DNA of 64,000 nt, taken from Kineococcus terrestris (GTDB taxonomy: Bacteria > Actinomycetota > Actinomycetes > Actinomycetales > Kineococcaceae). Each line of letters begins with the position of its first letter. Positions within the stretch are counted from its first letter, which is position 1. Under the pieces are notes generated by a model. The model was not told the origin of the DNA and searched no databases. It saw only the letters and a list, made by a program, of their open reading frames with translations. Positions 58,791-64,000 of the stretch are shown piece by piece. Made by a program: the position numbers and the translations under genes. The DNA is taken from assembly GCF_041020765.1 (NCBI RefSeq), contig NZ_JBEUEJ010000001.1, one strand, 5' to 3'.

Positions 58791-60056
58791 GTGAGCACGA
58801 CCGACACCGCCAGCGCGACCACCTCGAACGGCTCGCGCCCCGACGGCAACCGCGCCGTCGCGTACCTCGGCCCCGGCCGGGTCGAGGTGCAGACGATCGA
58901 CTACCCGACCTTCGAGCTGAAGGACGGCCCCGGCGTCAACCCCGCCAACGTCGGCCGCAAGGTCGAGCACGGCGTCATCCTCAAGCTCGTCGCCACCAAC
59001 ATCTGCGGGTCCGACCAGCACATGGTCCGCGGCCGCACCACCGCCCCGCCGAACCTCGTCCTCGGCCACGAGATCACCGGTGAGATCGTCGAGAAGGGCC
59101 GCGACGTCGAGTTCCTCGAGGTCGGCGACCTCGTCTCCGTCCCGTTCAACATCGCCTGCGGCCGCTGCCGCAACTGCAAGGAGCGCAAGACCGGCATCTG
59201 CCTCAACGTCAACCCCGACCGGCCCGGCTCGGCGTACGGGTACGTCGACATGGGCGGCTGGGTCGGCGGGCAGGCCGAGTACGTCCTCGTCCCGTACGCG
59301 GACTTCAACTGCCTGAGGTTCCCGGACAAGGACCAGGCGATGGAGAAGATCCTCGACCTGACGATGCTCTCCGACATCTTCCCGACCGGTTTCCACGGCT
59401 GCGTGTCGGCCGGTGTCGGTGTCGGGTCCACGGTCTACATCGCCGGCGCCGGACCCGTCGGCCTGGCCGCCGCCGCGGGCGCGCAGCTGCTGGGCGCGGC
59501 CGTCGTCATCGTCGGCGACCTCAACGCCGAGCGCCTGGAGCGGGCCCGCAGCTTCGGCTGCGAGACCGTCGACGTCTCGAAGGGCGACCCGCGCGACCAG
59601 ATCGAGCAGATCCTCGGCGTGCCCGAGGTCGACTGCGGCGTCGACGCCGTCGGGTTCGAGGCGCGCGGGCACGGCGAGGGCTCCAAGGGCGAGGCGCCGG
59701 CGACGGTGCTGAACTCCCTCATGGAGATCACCGCGGCCGGTGGCGCGATGGGCATCCCGGGCCTGTACGTGACCGGCGACCCGGGCGGTGTCGACGAGGC
59801 CGCCAAGCGCGGTGCGCTGTCGCTGGACCTGGGCACCGGGTGGGCGAAGTCGCTGTCGTTCACCACCGGCCAGTGCCCGGTGATGAAGTACCACCGCGGC
59901 CTGATGATGGCGATCCTGCACGACAAGGTGCAGATCGCGAAGGCCGTCGGCGCGACGCCCATCTCGCTGGACGAGGCGCCCGACGCCTACCAGAAGTTCG
60001 ACGCCGGGGCGCCGCAGAAGTTCGTCATCGACCCCCACGGGATGATCAAGCGCTGA
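58791..60056 (+). CDS. fdhA: Glutathione-independent formaldehyde dehydrogenase, zinc/NAD type
   Basis: A 421-aa medium-chain dehydrogenase. The catalytic-zinc cysteine is in NICGSDQHM with GHEITGEI following, the structural zinc cysteines are CGRCRNCKERKTGIC, and the NAD motif is AGAGPVGLAAAAGA with VGDLNAERL. The family's long form of about 400 residues and the loop VNPDRPGSAYGYVDMGGWVGG match the Pseudomonas-type enzyme that oxidises formaldehyde to formate with bound NAD. GTG 58791 follows GGAGGAGG; TTGCCG (58709-58714) and TGGGAT (58732-58737) could be its promoter. It faces a mau-like operon, where methylamine oxidation would yield formaldehyde. Confidence 0.92.
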   Translation: MSTTDTASATTSNGSRPDGNRAVAYLGPGRVEVQTIDYPTFELKDGPGVNPANVGRKVEHGVILKLVATNICGSDQHMVRGRTTAPPNLVLGHEITGEIVEKGRDVEFLEVGDLVSVPFNIACGRCRNCKERKTGICLNVNPDRPGSAYGYVDMGGWVGGQAEYVLVPYADFNCLRFPDKDQAMEKILDLTMLSDIFPTGFHGCVSAGVGVGSTVYIAGAGPVGLAAAAGAQLLGAAVVIVGDLNAERLERARSFGCETVDVSKGDPRDQIEQILGVPEVDCGVDAVGFEARGHGEGSKGEAPATVLNSLMEITAAGGAMGIPGLYVTGDPGGVDEAAKRGALSLDLGTGWAKSLSFTTGQCPVMKYHRGLMMAILHDKVQIAKAVGATPISLDEAPDAYQKFDAGAPQKFVIDPHGMIKR

Positions 60057-60070
60057 CCTGCTCCCACCTC

Positions 60071-60116
60071 GCCGTGATCATGGATGCGTCGACCGTGACG
60101 CATCCATGATCACCGC
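60071..60116. repeat. Dispersed hairpin repeat, copy 3; likely bidirectional terminator
   Basis: Arms 60071-60090 and 60097-60116 pair with one mismatch around a 6-nt loop. The GTGATCATGGATG core is shared with copy 1, while the loop differs. It sits between the convergent fdhA and mauA-like genes. Confidence 0.8.
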
Positions 60117-60134
60117 GGGAGGAACGGTCGGGGG

Positions 60135-61727
60135 TCAGGCGGGGCGCAGGACGACCTCGCCGCCGGCGCGGACGACGGCCGTGCCGCGCTGGAACCGTTG
60201 CGTCCGCTCACCGGCGCCGGAGTCCTCCAGCTCGCCGGTCGGGAACCCCAGCGGGCCGCTCGCGCCGCCGCCGTCCAGCCACGCCCGGCGCACCGGGTCC
60301 ACGACGACCTGCGCGCCCGTGGCCGGCGACCAGTACACCGACCCGCCCTCGAAGTTCGAGGACCGCCCGTCGGTGCCCGGCACCGCCGCCTCGTCCGTCG
60401 TCGGGTACCCCAGCGGGCCCGCCTCCCAGCCGCTGCGGCGCCAGCGGTCCCGCACCGCGCCGAGCACCGCGTGCGCCGACGTGCTCGGGCTCCAGTACAC
60501 CGACCCGCGCTCGAAGTGGCTGAACCGCCCGCGCCGGTCCGGCGTCTCCTGCTCGCTCGTCACCGGGTACCCCAGCGGCCCCGCCTCCCAGCCCAGCGCC
60601 GCCCACGTGTCGCGGACCGCGCCCCGCACCACCTGCGCCCCCGTCGAGGGCGTCCAGTAGATCGACGCCGACCCGGCGAAGTGGTTGTAGCGCCCGCGCC
60701 GGTCCGGCGTCTCCCGCTCGCTGGTGACGGGGAACCCCAGCGGCCCGGCCTCCCAGCCGCTGCGCGCCCACGCGTCGCGGACCGCCCCCCGCACCGCGTG
60801 CGCGCCGGTCTCCGGCGACCAGTACACCGACCCGCGCTGGAAGTGCTGGAACCGGCCGCGGTCGCCCGGCACCGGCAGCTCGTCGGTCGTGGGGAACCCC
60901 AGTTCCGCCTCCCAGCCCAGCCGCGCCCACGTCTCGCGCACGGCGCCCGCGACGGCGTGCGCGCCCGTGGCGCCCGAGAAGTAGATCGAGCCGCCGTCGA
61001 AGTGCTGGTACACGCCCGTGTCGCCGGGGGTGCGCTGCTCCGGCGTGCGCTGCTCGCCGAGGAACCCGCCGGGTCCGCCCAGGGCCGTGTACCGGCTGCC
61101 GATCGCCGTGCAGTCCTGCAGCGCCGGCGCGCCGTGCGCGCCGGTGCGCTGGTCGGTCGCCGACGTGGTCGTGCACCCCCAGGCGGGGATCCGCCACGGC
61201 GGGGTGCAGGTGACGACGCGGCACCACACCGGCCCGGTGCAGGACACGTGCTGGTTGCACTGCCCGTAGCGGAACTCGTTGCAGCACACCCGGCGCTGGT
61301 CGCACTGCCCGCCCGGCCCGCACCCGCACGAGCAGCTGCGGCAGCCCTCCCCGCAGAACTTGCGGCCGCCGGAGCACCCGCAGGAGCAGTAGCTGTGGCA
61401 GTCGATGTAGTAGCGCGCCGACCCGCAGCAGTACCCCGAGCCGTCCGACTTCCACCAGCCGCCGACCAGGCTGCCCGGCGGGCACCGGTTCACGCCGCCG
61501 TTGACGGTGGCGCAGAACACCGTGTACCCGGAGCGGCAGGTGGAGTCCGTCCCGCACACCGCCGCGTACGCCGTGCCCGGGCGGGTGAGGAACGAGACCG
61601 GCCCCACGCTGAGCGCGGACCCGACGACGGCCGTGCGCGCGAGGAACCCGCGCCGGTCGGTGCGCCGGGCCAGCGCCGTCGTCGCCGCCGACGTCAGGGA
61701 GTCGATCCAGCGGTCCAGCACGGTCAC
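60135..61727 (-). CDS. Tat-exported methylamine dehydrogenase light chain-like protein fused to LGFP repeats
   Basis: A 530-aa secreted protein in three parts. (1) Residues 1-56 are a twin-arginine signal (DRRGFLAR, Arg25-Arg26; hydrophobic core; AYAA cleavage region). (2) Residues 57 to about 190 hold about 24 cysteines and resemble the MADH light chain: CPPGSLVGGWW matches the CPPG...SW region bearing the first quinone tryptophan (Trp91 or Trp92 here), YYIDC matches YRDC, and GPVWC (Trp168) matches the IIWC region with the second. (3) Residues about 200-530 contain six LGFP-type units (LGFPTTDE, LGYPVTSE and variants), which bind cell wall in other actinobacteria. GTG 61727 has GGAGGT upstream. 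A tryptophan-derived quinone is inferred. Confidence 0.75.
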   Translation of the reverse strand: MTVLDRWIDSLTSAATTALARRTDRRGFLARTAVVGSALSVGPVSFLTRPGTAYAAVCGTDSTCRSGYTVFCATVNGGVNRCPPGSLVGGWWKSDGSGYCCGSARYYIDCHSYCSCGCSGGRKFCGEGCRSCSCGCGPGGQCDQRRVCCNEFRYGQCNQHVSCTGPVWCRVVTCTPPWRIPAWGCTTTSATDQRTGAHGAPALQDCTAIGSRYTALGGPGGFLGEQRTPEQRTPGDTGVYQHFDGGSIYFSGATGAHAVAGAVRETWARLGWEAELGFPTTDELPVPGDRGRFQHFQRGSVYWSPETGAHAVRGAVRDAWARSGWEAGPLGFPVTSERETPDRRGRYNHFAGSASIYWTPSTGAQVVRGAVRDTWAALGWEAGPLGYPVTSEQETPDRRGRFSHFERGSVYWSPSTSAHAVLGAVRDRWRRSGWEAGPLGYPTTDEAAVPGTDGRSSNFEGGSVYWSPATGAQVVVDPVRRAWLDGGGASGPLGFPTGELEDSGAGERTQRFQRGTAVVRAGGEVVLRPA

Positions 61728-62242
61728 CGCGCACCTCCGGCCGTGTCCAGCGGTTCGTCGAGGGGTTCGTCGAGGGGGACGTCCAGCGAGGCGTCCAGGG
61801 CGAGGGTCGCCAGCAGCGGGCGCACCCGCTCCAGGAGCGCCGCCCGGCGCGCGTGGCTGCCCAGCACCACGTACAGGCAGAACGCCCGCCCGCCGACCTG
61901 GAAGAACCACTGCGACCCGCTCTGCCCCGGGATGGAGCGCTGCAACCGGTTCGGCGCGAAGTCCGCCGCCATCGGCCGCGGCAGCCCCCGGTCGGCGAAC
62001 AGCGGTGTTGCGCACGCGGCCGGGTCGTGCTCGAACAGCGACACGAACACGTCCTCCGCGCCCAGCAGCGCGGTGACGCCCCCGCCGAAGTCGCCGCGCA
62101 CCGCCGGCAGCGCGACGGTGCTGGCGTGCAGGACGGGCCGCACCCGCGCGCCCGGCGCGTGCTCCTCGTCGCCGCGCAGCGCGATGCGCACCTCCCAGCC
62201 GCGCGGGGCGTCCAGCCCGATGCCGTGCGCCTGCAACCTCAC
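61724..62242 (-). CDS. Unknown 172-aa protein of the mau-like operon
   Basis: I do not recognise a family. It is a mixed alpha/beta sequence beginning MRLQAHGIGLDAPRGWEVRI, with no signal peptide or membrane helix. HDPAAC, GSQWFFQVGGRAFCLYVVLG and a C-terminal acidic repeat (PLDEPLDEPLDT, encoded by a 12-bp tandem repeat) can be seen. GGGAGG precedes the GTG start. Its stop overlaps the start of the light-chain-like gene by 4 nt, so it is made in step with it; a chaperone or cofactor-maturation role before Tat export would fit but is speculation. Confidence 0.75.
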   Translation of the reverse strand: MRLQAHGIGLDAPRGWEVRIALRGDEEHAPGARVRPVLHASTVALPAVRGDFGGGVTALLGAEDVFVSLFEHDPAACATPLFADRGLPRPMAADFAPNRLQRSIPGQSGSQWFFQVGGRAFCLYVVLGSHARRAALLERVRPLLATLALDASLDVPLDEPLDEPLDTAGGAR

Positions 62243-62302
62243 CGTCGGCCTCCCGCGTCGTCGTCCGCTCCGTCGCCCACCGCTCGGGTCGTCACCCGCG
62301 CC

Positions 62303-62908
62303 TCACCCCGTCGCCCCCGCCACGAGCAGCAGCCCCCCGGCCGCGGCCGTCGCCGCGCACGCCAGCGCCGTCACCGCGCGCCCGGTGGGCGCCAGGCGCT
62401 CCAGCGCCCGGTGCGCCCCCACCAGCCGCGCCGGGGTGGTCACCCGCCGCGCGGCCAGGACGGGCAGCGCCCGCGCCAGCCCGAACAGCAGCCCCAGCGC
62501 CGCGCCGCGCGCCGGGTCGCCGGTCAGCGCGACGAGCGCGAACGCCACGTACAGGACGGGGGAGGTCACGATCGTCACGACGCCCAGCCCGAGCTGGACG
62601 CCGTACCCGGCGCCGTACACCCAGCCGCGGTAGCGGTGCAGCCAGTCCTCGTCGACCTGCCGGTGCCACGTCGGCGGAGCGGGCAGCCGGCCCGTCTCCA
62701 CCGCCAGCGCCCACAGCGCCAGCGCGACCACGGCGGCCGCGGCGGCCGTCGCGGCCGCGCTCCCGCCCGGCAGCAGCAGCCCGAGGGTGCCCAGGACGAG
62801 GCCGGCGGCGGTGCCCCCGGCGGCGGAGCCGAGCAGGTGGGCCGTGACCGTGACCGGCCAGCGGCTGGCGCGTCCCCGCTCACCGAGCGGGGTGATGCTG
62901 GAGAGCAT
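62303..62908 (-). CDS. CcdA/MauF-like polytopic membrane protein
   Basis: A 201-aa protein with about six hydrophobic segments. The stretch YGAGYGVQLGLGVVTIVTSPVLYV followed by LGLLFGLARALPVL resembles the repeated helices of CcdA/DsbD, and MauF, the membrane protein required for methylamine dehydrogenase, belongs to that superfamily. No membrane-embedded cysteine pair is seen (one Cys only), as opposed to true CcdA, so it would not itself be a disulfide conduit. ATG 62908 has GAGGCGAG upstream. Assignment depends partly on its place beside MauD- and MauA-like genes. Confidence 0.6.
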   Translation of the reverse strand: MLSSITPLGERGRASRWPVTVTAHLLGSAAGGTAAGLVLGTLGLLLPGGSAAATAAAAAVVALALWALAVETGRLPAPPTWHRQVDEDWLHRYRGWVYGAGYGVQLGLGVVTIVTSPVLYVAFALVALTGDPARGAALGLLFGLARALPVLAARRVTTPARLVGAHRALERLAPTGRAVTALACAATAAAGGLLLVAGATG

Positions 62909-62917
62909 CGACTCGCC

Positions 62918-62998
62918 TCAAGGCGACCACAGCGCGCGCAGCGCCGCGACGACGGTCAGGGGCGCGCCCACGAGCAGCGCCCACAGCGGCAGCGTCAC
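62918..62998 (-). CDS. 26-residue one-helix micro-protein in the mau-like operon
   Basis: A tiny ORF starting at a GTG that overlaps the stop of the MauD-like gene (GTGA) and ending 9 nt before the MauF-like start. It encodes one hydrophobic helix (LPLWALLVGAPLTVVAAL) followed by a basic residue. The tight coupling on both sides is the evidence that it is translated; the sequence itself is too short for a family call. Confidence 0.5.
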   Translation of the reverse strand: MTLPLWALLVGAPLTVVAALRALWSP

Positions 62999-63828
62999 CG
63001 GACGCCGGGCGCGGCCCGGTCCCCGGTCCCCTCGGCGGTCAGGTCCGCCGCGGTCAGCTGCAGGCTCGGGTGGCCGGGCAGGATCCCCGCCGCGCGCAGC
63101 TCCCGGTCGGCGCGCGCCTCGCGGTGCGCGCCGTCGCCGCGGTCCTCGCCCGCCCCGTGCGCGTGCCCGGCGTGCTGGGCGCGGTCGGCGCGGTCGGCGC
63201 GGTCGCCGGTGGCCTGGACGACGAGGCGCTGCACCTGCTCCCAGCCGGTCGCGCTGCCCTCGCCGGCCACGCGGCCCGTGCCGCCGTCGACGAGGACGAA
63301 GTACGGCGAGCCGGGCACCTCGTAGCCCTCCCACGCCGCCGTGGACATCACGACGTCCACCCCGTCGGGCGCCAGCTGCCGCAGCGCGGTGACGCTCTCG
63401 CGCTCGGGACCTTGGGTGACGACGACGAGCCGGGTGCCGGCGGGCAGGCCCAGGCCGGGGCGCGCGAAGCGCTGCCAGAACCCGTGGCACGTCAGGCACC
63501 CGCTGGACAGGAACGCCACGAGGGTGTCGCGCCCGCCCGCGGTGACGTCGACCTGGACGGCGTCACCGGTGGGCGTGGTGCCCGCCACGGGCGGCGCGCC
63601 GCCGCCGGTGAGCCCGGCCGGGCCGACGACGCCGTCGCCGACGGTGAACGGGACGTCGTCCGGCGTGCGGGGAGCGCCCGCGCCGGGCGCGGTGTCCTCC
63701 CGGCCGGCGCCCAGCTCGTGCAGGGAGCGCAGCACCTCGGCGTGGCTGCGCAGCAGGCCGGCCACGAGCAGGCCGAGCAGCGCGACGGCCACCGTGAGGC
63801 CGGCGACGAGGACGATCAGGACGGTCAC
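62995..63828 (-). CDS. MauD-like membrane-anchored thioredoxin-fold protein
   Basis: A 277-aa protein. An N-terminal anchor helix (residues about 3-25) is followed by LRSHAEVLRSLHELGAG, as in MauD proteins, then a thioredoxin-like domain with the redox pair Cys111-Cys114 (SSGCLTCHGFW) and the cis-proline VPGSPYFVLVDG. In methylotrophs MauD and MauE are needed to form the disulfides of the light chain, which fits a partner with about 24 cysteines. The last 65 residues are an unusual His/Asp/Arg-rich tail (QHAGHAHGAGEDRGDGAH). Starts at GTG 63828, overlapping the stop of the gene upstream. Confidence 0.75.
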   Translation of the reverse strand: MTVLIVLVAGLTVAVALLGLLVAGLLRSHAEVLRSLHELGAGREDTAPGAGAPRTPDDVPFTVGDGVVGPAGLTGGGAPPVAGTTPTGDAVQVDVTAGGRDTLVAFLSSGCLTCHGFWQRFARPGLGLPAGTRLVVVTQGPERESVTALRQLAPDGVDVVMSTAAWEGYEVPGSPYFVLVDGGTGRVAGEGSATGWEQVQRLVVQATGDRADRADRAQHAGHAHGAGEDRGDGAHREARADRELRAAGILPGHPSLQLTAADLTAEGTGDRAAPGVR

Positions 63829-64000
63829 GGGGCGCTCCGGAGGGGGAGGAGGGGGCGGTCGCCGGCCACCGCCGCGACGGGGCTCGTGGTGGCGGTCGTG
63901 GTGGCGGCCGTGGTCGTGGCGCTGCGCCGCGACGGCGCGGCGGCGCGCAGGCGGGGCAGGGCGGTGAGGACCAGCAGCGCCAGCCCGGTGCCGACCGCCG
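63825..64000 (-). CDS. C-terminal end of a membrane protein in the MauE position (partial)
   Basis: Only the last 57 or so codons are inside the window. They encode a hydrophobic helix (TGLALLVLTALPRLR) and then a Thr/Ala-rich tail ending PLLPLRSAP. The stop overlaps the MauD-like start (GTGA). Its place directly before mauD is that of mauE in known clusters, so a MauE/DoxX-type protein is expected, but the visible part cannot prove it. Confidence 0.5.
   Translation of the reverse strand, partial: AVGTGLALLVLTALPRLRAAAPSRRSATTTAATTTATTSPVAAVAGDRPLLPLRSAP

Noticed and set aside
60200..61000. Repeated 150-bp DNA blocks that could look like a tandem repeat array or mobile element.
   Set aside because: They are the in-frame LGFP protein repeats of the light-chain-like protein.

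Overview
The window is very GC-rich, gene-dense DNA from a high-GC actinomycete. Evidence for this is the frequent GTG starts, the DUF6350, DUF3017 and SCO4848 families, an acyl-CoA carboxylase epsilon subunit, a twin-arginine secreted protein with LGFP repeats, and TAnnnT -10 boxes placed 6-8 nt before start codons. A relative of Kineococcus/Kineosporiales is plausible, but this is inference. Nearly everything is protein-coding. I see no rRNA, tRNA, CRISPR array, insertion sequence or prophage, and no gene-free stretch over 300 bases; the longest is the 293-bp divergent promoter region at 34136-34428.

Layout. 1-6848: central metabolism (sucC partial, sucD, DUF6350 membrane protein, Gfo/Idh/MocA oxidoreductase, purN, purH). 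6873-11024: alpha/beta hydrolase, DUF3017 protein, a SAM-riboswitch-controlled sfnG (dimethylsulfone monooxygenase), idi and a UPF0104-type membrane protein. 11040-14869: an SbcC/SbcD-like ATPase-nuclease pair. 14950-18386: acyl-CoA carboxylase beta and epsilon subunits and NADP-isocitrate dehydrogenase. 18612-20446: a CDP-glycerol-type transferase with a nucleotidyltransferase. 20480-25700: purU and isochorismate synthase diverging from one palindromic promoter, a ZTP riboswitch ahead of glyA-folD, and xthA. 25714-30661: a flavin disulfide-reductase-like protein and two ABC-2 exporter pairs.

30666-42835 is a carbohydrate locus that I read as D-apiose/apioside catabolism. It holds a FadR-type regulator, an ApnL-like lactonase and an SDR on the minus strand. 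Diverging from these is a plus-strand operon encoding OiaC-like decarboxylase, ApnO-like oxidoisomerase, a sugar ABC importer without its ATPase, and two DUF5060/DUF4038-type glycoside hydrolases, one GH140-like. Palindromic operators lie between the two arms. 42840-45063 holds a GAF-GGDEF-EAL protein and a small membrane protein. 45135-53403 is a galactose/galactoside module: GH42-deoR-galT-galK diverging from a GH2 beta-galactosidase. 53435-58622 holds an epoxide hydrolase, trpS, a 2H phosphoesterase, a YihY-type protein, an SCO4848 protein and an Nei-type glycosylase.

58791-64000 is the most unusual region. A glutathione-independent formaldehyde dehydrogenase gene stands tail to tail with a minus-strand operon resembling methylamine-utilisation (mau) assembly genes. 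In transcription order these are a MauE-position membrane protein (cut by the window end), a MauD-like thioredoxin, a 26-residue one-helix ORF, a CcdA/MauF-like membrane protein, an unknown 172-aa protein, and a Tat-exported, cysteine-rich protein resembling the methylamine dehydrogenase light chain fused to six LGFP cell-wall repeats. This suggests a wall-attached quinone-cofactor amine dehydrogenase with local formaldehyde disposal.

Three themes run through the whole window. Genes in operons are coupled by 4-nt GTGA/ATGA overlaps. Many genes appear to be transcribed leaderlessly. A roughly 50-bp hairpin repeat recurs three times at gene ends.
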